From Bellilinea sp034411135 (GTDB lineage: Bacteria; Chloroflexota; Anaerolineae; Anaerolineales; Anaerolineaceae), in the NCBI GenBank assembly GCA_034411135.1, contig DAOUMN010000051.1:24437-88436 (forward strand): a stretch of 64,000 bases of DNA, in the 5' to 3' direction. Shown one piece after another: positions 41,278 through 48,673 of the stretch. The position numbers were made by a program, and so were the translations under genes. The notes beneath the pieces are model-generated. The model ran no database searches and had not been told where the DNA came from. It saw nothing but the letters and a program-made list of their open reading frames with translations. Every line of letters begins with the position of its first letter. Position 1 is the first letter of the stretch.

Positions 41278-42249
41278 TTAAGATTCGCGAGGGCTCATTC
41301 CAGAAAATACCTGACCGAGCAGAAACTCAAAATGATCCAGGTCTGTGGCCGTCATCAGTGCAGTCATAAGATCATTGGGAATACTCATTGGCTGAAGAAG
41401 GCGTTTAACATATTTCCGGAACAAAACTAATCCACGCTCCAATCCGTGAAAAGCGATCATTTCTACCAGATGATCCTGCATCCAGGTAAAAACTTCAGCG
41501 TCAGAGACGTCTTCACGGTTTCTTTTGGAGAAAATCCATGGATTTTCAAGCGCTGCCCGCCCAATCATTACCCCATCACAGCCGGTGCGGGTTTTGACTG
41601 TAGTGATATCTGCCACGCTGCGGATATCGCCATTGGCAATGACTGGAATATTAACCCTGGTTTTTATTTCGGCGATGGCATCCCAATCTGCTGCGCCGGT
41701 ATACCCTTGCACCTTGGTGCGCCCATGGACGGCGATCAATTTTGCACCACATTCTTCAACAATTTTTGCGATTTCGAGATAATTGCGGCTTTTTTCATCC
41801 CAACCGAGGCGTATCTTGACTGTAACCGGTAAGGGCAGGTTCTTTACCAATAGGCTGATGATTTGAGCAACCTTGAGAGGGTCCTTTAGTAATGCTGCGC
41901 CTGCACCTCGGCTGGTTACGCAGCGGGCAGAGCATCCCAAATTGAGATCGATTATATCCGGTTGGTGGGGGAGTAATTGCCGGGCAGCTTCCAATAAACG
42001 GCCAGGATCGTCATCAAAAATTTGAAAAACCACCGGACGTTCGAATTCAGCAAAATCAACTTTTTTACCGTAATGGGAATAGCCGATCAATACATCAATG
42101 GCATTGATGAATTCGGTGTACGACATGGCTGAACCCATGCGGCGGACAAGGGAGCGGAACGGGCGTTCGGATAAGCCGTCCATTGGCGAAAGGATTAAAT
42201 CGCCATAGACCGGAATATTGCCAACAACAAAATTAGGGTGAGTAGTCAC
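41278..42249 (-). CDS. dus: tRNA-dihydrouridine synthase
   Basis: 323 aa FMN-dependent TIM-barrel enzyme that reduces uridines in the tRNA D-loop. Family motifs are LSPMDGLSERPFR, DLNLGCSARCV (C106 is the expected catalytic acid; the usual CP is CS here), RGAGAALL, VKIRLGW, VHGRT, ANGDI and GVMIGRAALENPW. The length is typical of the DusA/B/NifR3 group. It is divergent from the ferredoxin gene. The nucleoside transporter operon begins downstream with its own promoter. Confidence 0.94.
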   Translation of the reverse strand: MTTHPNFVVGNIPVYGDLILSPMDGLSERPFRSLVRRMGSAMSYTEFINAIDVLIGYSHYGKKVDFAEFERPVVFQIFDDDPGRLLEAARQLLPHQPDIIDLNLGCSARCVTSRGAGAALLKDPLKVAQIISLLVKNLPLPVTVKIRLGWDEKSRNYLEIAKIVEECGAKLIAVHGRTKVQGYTGAADWDAIAEIKTRVNIPVIANGDIRSVADITTVKTRTGCDGVMIGRAALENPWIFSKRNREDVSDAEVFTWMQDHLVEMIAFHGLERGLVLFRKYVKRLLQPMSIPNDLMTALMTATDLDHFEFLLGQVFSGMSPRES

Positions 42250-42313
42250 TGGGTATCTATCAGGGTTGTAATTCTGGTTATGGATAGGGTATGATGAATG
42301 CGGAGAAAGAAAA

Positions 42314-42730
42314 TTGTATCAGATAACCGCAAAATGTTCTGGGTGTGGACATTGCGCTCGTTGGTGCCCGGCCGGGGCTATTCACGGGCGAAAAAAGCAG
42401 CGTTTTGAAATTGATGATCGGTGCATCGATTGCGGTGTGTGTGGACGAGTGTGCGCTTGCGGGGCAGTGTTGGATGCAAATGGCGGAGCCGTCGTGCGGC
42501 TGGCGATAAAAGATTGGTTCAAACCTGTCTGGAATTATGCGCAATGCAACGGTTGTGGTGACTGTCTGGCAATTTGCCCTACCCAATGCATAAAAACAAT
42601 GGAAACCGGTGCAGATATTGTGAATAGGAGTGCGCTATACCCCGTCCTTGCTCGACCCGCGATGTGTATCGGCTGTCACTTTTGTGCCCGAATCTGTGCC
42701 AGCCGGGCAATTGTCGAGACGCCAGGATAA
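42314..42730 (+). CDS. Polyferredoxin with four 4Fe-4S motifs
   Basis: 138 aa with four CxxCxxCxxxC motifs: C8-C18, C37-C47, C78-C88 and C118-C128. It should carry four [4Fe-4S] clusters, like two bacterial ferredoxins in tandem, and serve as an electron wire in the cytosol. Extra cysteines C49 and C92 follow the second and third motifs. There is no enzyme domain and the redox partner is not visible nearby. The start is TTG 42314, with GGAG 8 bases upstream. It is divergent from dus and followed after 64 bases by the glycosidase-like gene. Confidence 0.9.
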   Translation: MYQITAKCSGCGHCARWCPAGAIHGRKKQRFEIDDRCIDCGVCGRVCACGAVLDANGGAVVRLAIKDWFKPVWNYAQCNGCGDCLAICPTQCIKTMETGADIVNRSALYPVLARPAMCIGCHFCARICASRAIVETPG

Positions 42731-42794
42731 CCCTGATTGTGTTTTGGTGTTAGAATTGGCTTGAAACATCAACATTAAGAAATCAGGGTACTTG

Positions 42795-44549
42795 ATGGAC
42801 TTCCCAGTTCTGGCTGACCTTCGAAATTTTTTAGATCTCAAACGAATTCCCTTCAGCGCACGGGGTTCACGGATTACGGTTATCGCTGGTGAGGAAGGGT
42901 TGTCTTTGCGATTGATCGATCGGATGCGTTCGCAGGATTTTCACCCCATTGCGGAGCGCGCCCTGGCTCATCTGGTCAAGGATATCGCCTTACTGGATGG
43001 CGAAGGTAACCGTTTGGACGTTGATTTAGTCACCTACCCCCATTGTATTCTTCTGTCCACCCGGGTTGGCGAGTTCATGGTTGCTTTCGAAGACGCCGAA
43101 AACATCACCATCTCGCTTCCCGAGGCATCTTGTGGCATAACCGGGATCATATCCCTGGGCGAAGGAGTCAATGACCGTCGTGGTGGTATCTTTTTTGGTC
43201 AGGGGGAAGATCGCAGCCGCCTGGCGTATACGACCAATCGGAAAATTCGCCAACAGAGTATTGAGAAAGCCAGTAATGGTGGTTGGCGGTTTACTGTCTT
43301 GTTCGATGAAGGCAAGCCAGCTGGGTTCTTGTTTCATATTTCGACCCGTTTGGGGATGACTCGTTATGTCAGCGACCCGAAAATTGTTCTCAACCGGGCA
43401 GTGCAGGTCTGGCAGGACTGGTTCTCACGGGTGCCCAAAGTTCCGTCGTGCTATGAACCGTTGTACTCTTGTGCGTGGTGGTTGTTACGTTCCGGGTTAA
43501 TCACCACCCGCTATTTTCTCAGTCGAGAAGCCATGTTGCCATCCAAGAGGCATTCATCAACCGTTTGGCAATGGGATGCCTGTTATCATGCCCTGGCATA
43601 CCGGCACATTGATCGTAAACTGGCTCAGGATCAATTGCGTATTTTGTTCGATCACCAAGCACCCAATGGCATGGTCCCGGGCGGAGTTCATGAGACCGGA
43701 CTGGTTTTCGAACGAGAAAAAATGATGGATCCTGGCTGGTCGCGTCCGCCAATCCTTGCCTGGGTGGTGTGGAAATTGTTCGAGCGCGACCAGGATGTCG
43801 AGTTCTTAAGTGAAATTTTCGATGGCTTAAGCCGGTGGTTGCGCTGGTGGCTAAACCGGATCGACCCTGGATTGGACTCCACCGGGCCGCATTCGCTGTT
43901 TGCGGAGGACATGGACGATCCAGCCATCATTGAAGAGTTGCCAGGAAGCTTATCGGCAGATGTAAAAATATTCCTTTACTTGCAGATGGATTGCCTCTGT
44001 CGGATCGCCGCCGTACTGGATGAAACAACAGAAGCCGCTTTTTGGAAAGCTCAATCCGAAGCCTTGCTCCGGCAGGTACAACAAGAATATGGCAAGCCAC
44101 AAATTGGCTTGTTCTGGATTCAGCAGCAAGGCAGACCGGTATGCGTTCCAACTCCACACAGTTTGTTAACCTTGCTCACCGGAAGCGCGGAACAGGAAGA
44201 AAACCGACGTCTGGTAGATCACTTATTGGATGTGGAAGGGTTCTCTAAGAATTTCCCATTACCGATAATTCACCTGGAAGATGAAGAACTGGACCGGCAA
44301 ATGCTCTGGAGAAGCCCATCCTGGTTGAGTGTGGCGTATTTACTCTTGGAGAGCTTGGATCGCTGCGGAATGTCAGATGTAGGCGATCGCTTCTGCGCAC
44401 AAATCCTCTCGCAAATTCAAGAGAGATACAACCGTAAATCTCCTCACGAATCGGGCGGGCAGCATATGACGCACGCGCCAATTTACGGCTGGGCGGCCGC
44501 ATTGTATATAGAGATGGCAATACGGGCTTCGCGGACGAACGAAAGCTGA
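42795..44549 (+). CDS. Six-hairpin glycosidase-like protein (GH63/amylo-alpha-1,6-glucosidase-like)
   Basis: 584 aa. The N-terminal ~220 residues are a beta-rich domain; the C-terminal (alpha/alpha)6 toroid has the family pattern VWQWDACYHALAYRHID then DHQAPNGMVPGGVHETG. Near the end, LWRSPSWLSVAYLLLESL matches the second active-site region of GH63-like enzymes. It probably hydrolyses an alpha-glucosidic bond in the cytosol (no signal peptide); the substrate (glycogen, glucosylglycerate or similar) is unknown. ATG 42795 is used rather than the adjacent TTG; the SD is a weak AGGG. The 3' arm of a 9-bp inverted repeat (42730-42738/42781-42789) covers this SD. Confidence 0.82.
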   Translation: MDFPVLADLRNFLDLKRIPFSARGSRITVIAGEEGLSLRLIDRMRSQDFHPIAERALAHLVKDIALLDGEGNRLDVDLVTYPHCILLSTRVGEFMVAFEDAENITISLPEASCGITGIISLGEGVNDRRGGIFFGQGEDRSRLAYTTNRKIRQQSIEKASNGGWRFTVLFDEGKPAGFLFHISTRLGMTRYVSDPKIVLNRAVQVWQDWFSRVPKVPSCYEPLYSCAWWLLRSGLITTRYFLSREAMLPSKRHSSTVWQWDACYHALAYRHIDRKLAQDQLRILFDHQAPNGMVPGGVHETGLVFEREKMMDPGWSRPPILAWVVWKLFERDQDVEFLSEIFDGLSRWLRWWLNRIDPGLDSTGPHSLFAEDMDDPAIIEELPGSLSADVKIFLYLQMDCLCRIAAVLDETTEAAFWKAQSEALLRQVQQEYGKPQIGLFWIQQQGRPVCVPTPHSLLTLLTGSAEQEENRRLVDHLLDVEGFSKNFPLPIIHLEDEELDRQMLWRSPSWLSVAYLLLESLDRCGMSDVGDRFCAQILSQIQERYNRKSPHESGGQHMTHAPIYGWAAALYIEMAIRASRTNES

Positions 44550-44555
44550 AATTTT

Positions 44556-45374
44556 TTATTTACAGCGGCGGCAATCCAGTTGGTCGACAACGGTTGGGGT
44601 AGGTTTACGTAAATCCGTGTAACCCAGTTCAAGCATCCAGCGACATAAAATCGGTCCACCGTAGCGATCCAGGCTGGGTCCTCCGTATTCTGGCGGCAGG
44701 CCTGAATAGCCGCGAAAGTAACCCAGTTCGCCTTCTACCTGCTGCCGCGCAGCAGTAGATAAGTCACGGTCGCCTATGGCTATAGCGTGAATATGAATAG
44801 GCGAGCCGGGATACAGCTCATCCAGATCACGTAACCAGGCGGCAAACCCGGCAATGCGCAGTGCTTGCAACAGGGGCGGAATTTCTTCCCATAACACTGT
44901 ATAGGTGTTGGTGCGCATGACAGATAAATCGACTGCGCCGCCGCCAGCGTGCGTGCCGAAACTGGCGGAGACCTCACGGGTATACGACCCCTGGGTGATG
45001 GCAGAACCCAGAATATCGATCTTGCCACCGTAAAGATGGGCGGCGTTTTCGAGCATTGCGTAGGTGCGGCGGTTGAGCAGAACCCCATTTACGGTCAGGA
45101 TCGTGTAATCATCCGGTGGCGTCTGGCAGCCAGGAATGTCCATTATCGATGTGGGCATAACGATGTGAGTGGAAAGTGCTGGCAGCGGGGATTTGCCAGG
45201 CGTGGTTGGAACAGGTGTCTCCGGTTTTTGTGTGAACGGTGTAGAAGTTACGGATGGGATGGTTTTTTGAAGCGGCGGGGGCAACGTGTCAGATTGTGGG
45301 CTGCAAGCACCTATATAGATCACGAGGAGAGCGAGTAGGAAACACATTTGCCCAAAATGGGTTTTAGAATTCAT
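44556..45374 (-). CDS. Lipoprotein with D,D-peptidase (M15)-like domain
   Basis: 272 aa. The signal peptide ends in a lipobox (YIGAC, Cys24), followed by a Pro/Thr-rich linker to about residue 80. The globular part carries SFGTHAGGGAVDLSV, which fits the M15-type HxxGxAxD zinc motif (H142, D149), and a later HIH (194-196) that can supply the last zinc ligand. It is probably an outer-face peptidoglycan peptidase or related zinc hydrolase; the assignment rests on the motif only. It is convergent with the glycosidase-like gene and stands alone on the minus strand. Confidence 0.72.
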   Translation of the reverse strand: MNSKTHFGQMCFLLALLVIYIGACSPQSDTLPPPLQKTIPSVTSTPFTQKPETPVPTTPGKSPLPALSTHIVMPTSIMDIPGCQTPPDDYTILTVNGVLLNRRTYAMLENAAHLYGGKIDILGSAITQGSYTREVSASFGTHAGGGAVDLSVMRTNTYTVLWEEIPPLLQALRIAGFAAWLRDLDELYPGSPIHIHAIAIGDRDLSTAARQQVEGELGYFRGYSGLPPEYGGPSLDRYGGPILCRWMLELGYTDLRKPTPTVVDQLDCRRCK

Positions 45375-45412
45375 TGCATCATCGATTCTACATCAAGTAC
45401 ATTTATTAATCC

Positions 45413-45454
45413 GATTAATAAAAAAGCGCAGAGCAGTTGTAAATTGCTCCGCGC
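45413..45454 (-). terminator. Terminator of the 48-aa gene
   Basis: On the minus strand GCGCGGAGCA (45454-45445) pairs with TGCTCTGCGC (45435-45426), 10 bp with one G-U pair, followed by TTTTTATT. It lies 38 bases after the small gene's stop. Confidence 0.88.
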
Positions 45455-45492
45455 CTGTCAATTGACCTAGCGGGGTTGGATTTTGAATACGA

Positions 45493-45639
45493 TCACCCGC
45501 CAGTGGCGATCTGATCATCGAGCAGGATCTGGATGGTCTCCTCGTCCAGCACTAGAACAATCGGGTTGACAGGCGCAGACTCTATGCCTTGAGCCTCTTC
45601 AGTCGCAACAACGATGGATTTTTCTTCTTCGGGCAGCAT
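45493..45639 (-). CDS. 48-aa acidic small protein ending in Gly-Gly, unknown function
   Basis: 48 codons from ATG 45639 to TGA. The product is very acidic, with eight Glu, three Asp, one Lys and no Arg. It starts MLPEEEKSIVVATEE, has a hydrophobic middle (NPIVLVLDEETIQILL) and ends DDQIATGG. A GGAGG lies 10 bases upstream. A near-consensus promoter (TTGACA-17-TAGTAT) and a strong terminator frame this gene alone, the best evidence that it is real. It has no Cys and no recognised family. The C-terminal Gly-Gly invites comparison with ubiquitin-like modifiers or leader peptides, but the size and sequence do not match any I know. Confidence 0.7.
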   Translation of the reverse strand: MLPEEEKSIVVATEEAQGIESAPVNPIVLVLDEETIQILLDDQIATGG

Positions 45640-45675
45640 TGGTGGTTAACCTCCGAATATATATGTAAGTAAAGC

Positions 45676-45704
45676 ATACTAGCACGCAAAAAAAGGTCTG
45701 TCAA
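45676..45704 (-). promoter_or_regulatory. Strong promoter of the 48-aa gene
   Basis: Consensus TTGACA (+ 45699-45704), a 17-base spacer and TAGTAT (+ 45676-45681) on the minus strand. Transcription would begin near 45670, about 30 bases before the ATG. It lies between the argH stop and the small gene. Confidence 0.85.
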
Positions 45705-45726
45705 GGATTTCTCAGCAAGATGAAGA

Positions 45727-47103
45727 TCAACTCATCGCTAATTTAGAGCGAGCTTTGAGAATCTGATCCTTGACTGCCTCGCTGGAAGTACCACCGAGGC
45801 AGCTGCGGCGTTCAAGCGCAGCAATCGGATCCAACAGGGTATCCAGGTTAGCCAAAAGAGCCGGATGCGCCTCATCGAACACGGCTTGCGGCAGAGCGCG
45901 CAAAGGAAGATTGGCTCGCAACGCTGATTTCACCAATTCACCTACTTTACGATGCGCCTGGCGGAACGAGATTCCCTGTGTCACGAGAAAATCCGCCAGT
46001 TCGGTTGCCAGTAGCAACTCATCGACTGCTGCGCTGGCCTTCTCGGTGTTCACGGTCAGGGTGCTAAGAATTCCGGACATAACCGGCAAGATCATCGCTA
46101 ATCGATCAGCGGCATCGAAAACAGCCGGTTTGTCCTCCTGCAAGTCTTTGTCGTAGGCTGAAGGTAGCCCTTTGAGCACACTTAGAAAACCAGCCAGTGA
46201 TCCAATTGCCACTCCGGTTTTGGCACGAATCAGTTCGAGCATGTCGGGGTTTTTCTTTTGGGGCATAATCGATGAACCGGTGGCGTAAGCATCGGACAGC
46301 TCGATAAAGTTGTACTCCGTTGTGGAAAACAAAATGAGCGCCTCGGCTAATCGCGAAAGGTGAATATTGAGCAGAGCGGCGAAGAACAAAAATCCAGCAG
46401 CAGTATCACGATTGGCAACCGCATCCATGCTGTTGGGGGCTGGTTGCGAAAAACCAAGCCGTTGCGCCAGCCGTAGGCGGTCGATAGGGTAAGGGCTGCC
46501 AGCCAGGGCGGATGCTCCAAGGGGTAGAAAATCGCTTTGAATACGGATAAATTGCAATTGCTCGCGGTCACGCTGCAATGCCCAGAAATGGGAGAGCCAC
46601 CAATGTGCCATTCGTATTGGCTGTGCGCGCTGAAAATGCGTGTAGCCAGGCATGATAACCTCAAAATCCTTTTCCGCTCGCTCGATCAATGCAATTTGCA
46701 GGTCGATCAGCGCTTGGTCGATCTCCAGGGTCATATCTTTGAACCAGAGGAGAAAATCGGTCATAACCTGATCGTTGCGGCTGCGGCCAGTATGAACTTT
46801 GTAAGCAGTTTCGCCAATCTTCTCGCTCAAACGCCGCTCGATGGCTGTGTGAACATCTTCGTCCTGGGGCTGGATAACAAATTCATCTGCGTTGATTTCG
46901 GTTCGAATGTGTTCTAGCCCGGTAACGATTTTTTCTTTTTCATCCGGGCTTAAGACGCCGATATGTGTCAACTCCTCAACCCATGCCATTGAGGCGAGTA
47001 CGTCCTGACGTGCCAGCCGCCAGTCGAACGCAATGGATGCGTTCAACTGGTCAGCCAGCGGGTTGGTTTGAGCGGAGAATCGACCTCCCCACATTTTTGT
47101 CAT
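45727..47103 (-). CDS. argH: Argininosuccinate lyase
   Basis: 458 aa homotetrameric enzyme that splits argininosuccinate into arginine and fumarate, the last step of arginine synthesis. The fumarase/aspartase-superfamily signature GSSIMPQKKNPD is present, as are HTGRSRNDQV and GYTHFQRAQP. ATG 47103 follows GGAGGAACGA. It is 12 bases behind argG in the same operon, so the argG leader attenuator controls both. Confidence 0.98.
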   Translation of the reverse strand: MTKMWGGRFSAQTNPLADQLNASIAFDWRLARQDVLASMAWVEELTHIGVLSPDEKEKIVTGLEHIRTEINADEFVIQPQDEDVHTAIERRLSEKIGETAYKVHTGRSRNDQVMTDFLLWFKDMTLEIDQALIDLQIALIERAEKDFEVIMPGYTHFQRAQPIRMAHWWLSHFWALQRDREQLQFIRIQSDFLPLGASALAGSPYPIDRLRLAQRLGFSQPAPNSMDAVANRDTAAGFLFFAALLNIHLSRLAEALILFSTTEYNFIELSDAYATGSSIMPQKKNPDMLELIRAKTGVAIGSLAGFLSVLKGLPSAYDKDLQEDKPAVFDAADRLAMILPVMSGILSTLTVNTEKASAAVDELLLATELADFLVTQGISFRQAHRKVGELVKSALRANLPLRALPQAVFDEAHPALLANLDTLLDPIAALERRSCLGGTSSEAVKDQILKARSKLAMS

Positions 47104-47115
47104 TCGTTCCTCCGT

Positions 47116-48387
47116 TCAATCTCGTTTGAATTTGCTGTAATCAGGAGCCTGGTACTTCTCTTCACTTCCTTGCAGGATTTCGCGCATGGCTTGTACTTTA
47201 AGCGGCAACCCGAAGAGGGTTATGAATCCTTGTGCATCCGATTGATCATACACATCGTCTTGTCCGAACGTGGCAAAATCCTCGCGATACAGGCTGTACG
47301 GGCTGCTTCTGCCGGCAACGATGATGTTGCCTTTGTACAATTTGAGTTTTACTGTGCCGGTAACATGTTGCTGGGTTTTCGTGAAAAAAGAATCCAGAGC
47401 TTCGCGCAGCGGGGTAAACCATTGCCCATTGTATATCAATTCAGCATAGCGATGGGCAACCAGTTGTTTGTAGTGCAACGTTTCGCGGTCAAGACAGAGA
47501 GCCTCCAGCTCCTGATGTGCGGTGAGTAAAATTGTGCCTCCGGGGGTCTCGTAGACGCCGTGCGATTTCATCCCCACCAACCGATTTTCCACCAGATCGA
47601 CCCGCCCGATACCGTGCTTACCGCCGATTTCGTTTAATGCAGCGATCAGTTCGTGGGGAGCAAGCGGTTCGCCATTTAACTGGGTGGGGATTCCCTGTAT
47701 AAAGTCCAGTTCAATCCATTCGGGAAAATCTGGAGCATTTTCTGGCGATAAGGACATCTGGTACATGGCTTCTTCAGGCTCGTTCCAAGGGTCTTCGAGA
47801 AGACCGCCCTCATGGGAGAGATGCCACAGGTTGCGGTCGCGGCTGTATATTGACTTAAGTGTTGAAGATACGGGTATGTTGTGTGCCTGTGCGTATGCCA
47901 GCGCATCCTCTCGTGAGCGAATGTCCCATTCGCGCCAGGGCGCAATTACTTTGATGCGCGGATCGAGTGCCATGGCGGTCAATTCGAACCGCACCTGGTC
48001 GTTGCCTTTGCCGGTGCAACCGTGGGCTATGGCATCGGCATTTTCCAAATGAGCGGTTTTAACCAGGTGGGCGGCGATTAAGGGACGGGCTATTGATGTG
48101 CCGAGCAGGTATTTGCGTTCGTAAACTGCTCCAGAGATCAACAATGGCATTAGAAAATTGGCAGCAAATTCAGCTTTCAGGTCATCAATGTAAATTTTGC
48201 TTGCTCCACTGGCTTTCGCTTTGGCTGGCAGCCCCGATAATTCCTCGCCTTGACCGATATCTGCAGTGTAGCAGATGACTTCACAGCCATAATTCTCGAT
48301 CAACCAGGGTACGATGACCGAGGTATCCAAACCACCCGAATACGCCAACACGACTTTTTTGATTTTGGGCTTTCCGTTCTTTTTCAT
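47116..48387 (-). CDS. argG: Argininosuccinate synthase
   Basis: 423 aa. It joins citrulline and aspartate with ATP cleavage to AMP. The PP-loop motif is LAYSGGLDTSVIVPWL, followed by the family segments TADIGQGEE and AHGCTGKGNDQVRFE. The length is normal for type 1 enzymes. ATG 48387 has AAGGAG 7 bases upstream. The 286-base leader holds a promoter, an Arg-codon leader peptide and a terminator 18 bases from the start codon, pointing to control by arginine supply. Confidence 0.98.
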   Translation of the reverse strand: MKKNGKPKIKKVVLAYSGGLDTSVIVPWLIENYGCEVICYTADIGQGEELSGLPAKAKASGASKIYIDDLKAEFAANFLMPLLISGAVYERKYLLGTSIARPLIAAHLVKTAHLENADAIAHGCTGKGNDQVRFELTAMALDPRIKVIAPWREWDIRSREDALAYAQAHNIPVSSTLKSIYSRDRNLWHLSHEGGLLEDPWNEPEEAMYQMSLSPENAPDFPEWIELDFIQGIPTQLNGEPLAPHELIAALNEIGGKHGIGRVDLVENRLVGMKSHGVYETPGGTILLTAHQELEALCLDRETLHYKQLVAHRYAELIYNGQWFTPLREALDSFFTKTQQHVTGTVKLKLYKGNIIVAGRSSPYSLYREDFATFGQDDVYDQSDAQGFITLFGLPLKVQAMREILQGSEEKYQAPDYSKFKRD

Positions 48388-48402
48388 GATGCATCTCCTT
48401 GG

Positions 48403-48441
48403 AAAATTAAAAAAAATAAGCCCTCCACTGGCAGAGGGCTT
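48403..48441 (-). terminator. Attenuator terminator before argG
   Basis: AAGCCCTC and GAGGGCTT (+ 48418-48425 and 48434-48441) form an 8-bp stem; on the minus strand it is followed by ATTTTTTTTAATTTT. It lies upstream of the argG SD in the leader, so it must be overcome for argGH to be expressed. Confidence 0.88.
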
Positions 48442-48493
48442 TGGGTGACAAATCGATAGGTTTTAGTGTTTCAGCCGATTTCCTGATGCTCGA

Positions 48494-48580
48494 TTAAGAC
48501 CCGTAGTAGCCGACCAACCCGTGGAATTTAGGGTTCGTCAGCGGACGACGGGAGCGGAGAGACAAGAGTTTTGTCAGCAT
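48494..48580 (-). CDS. Arginine-codon leader peptide of argGH (28 aa)
   Basis: 28 codons, ATG 48580 to TAA, about 15 bases after the predicted transcription start. Residues 9-12 are Arg-Ser-Arg-Arg (codons CGC TCC CGT CGT) in the context LLSLRSRRPL, so three of four consecutive codons read arginine. The stop lies about 50 bases before the attenuator stem. Ribosome stalling here when charged tRNA-Arg is scarce could stop the terminator from forming, as in trp/his-type attenuation. The SD is weak (AAAG). The antiterminator pairing was not resolved by eye. Confidence 0.6.
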   Translation of the reverse strand: MLTKLLSLRSRRPLTNPKFHGLVGYYGS

Positions 48581-48598
48581 GGTTACTTTGATGGAATG

Positions 48599-48627
48599 AT
48601 ATTAAGGCCTTTTTTCATAAATGTCAA
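48599..48627 (-). promoter_or_regulatory. Promoter of the argGH leader
   Basis: Consensus TTGACA (+ 48622-48627), a 17-base spacer and TAATAT (+ 48599-48604) on the minus strand. It lies between the acnA stop and the leader peptide ATG at 48580. Confidence 0.78.
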
Positions 48628-48673
48628 TAACGAAAATGTAAACCAGCATTCAGGTTGTTGATTCAATCCAGGG

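Noticed and set aside
48403..48580. T-box riboswitch upstream of argG
   Set aside because: The conserved T-box sequence (AGGGTGGNACCGCG-like) is absent; the region is better explained by a leader peptide with arginine codons plus a terminator.
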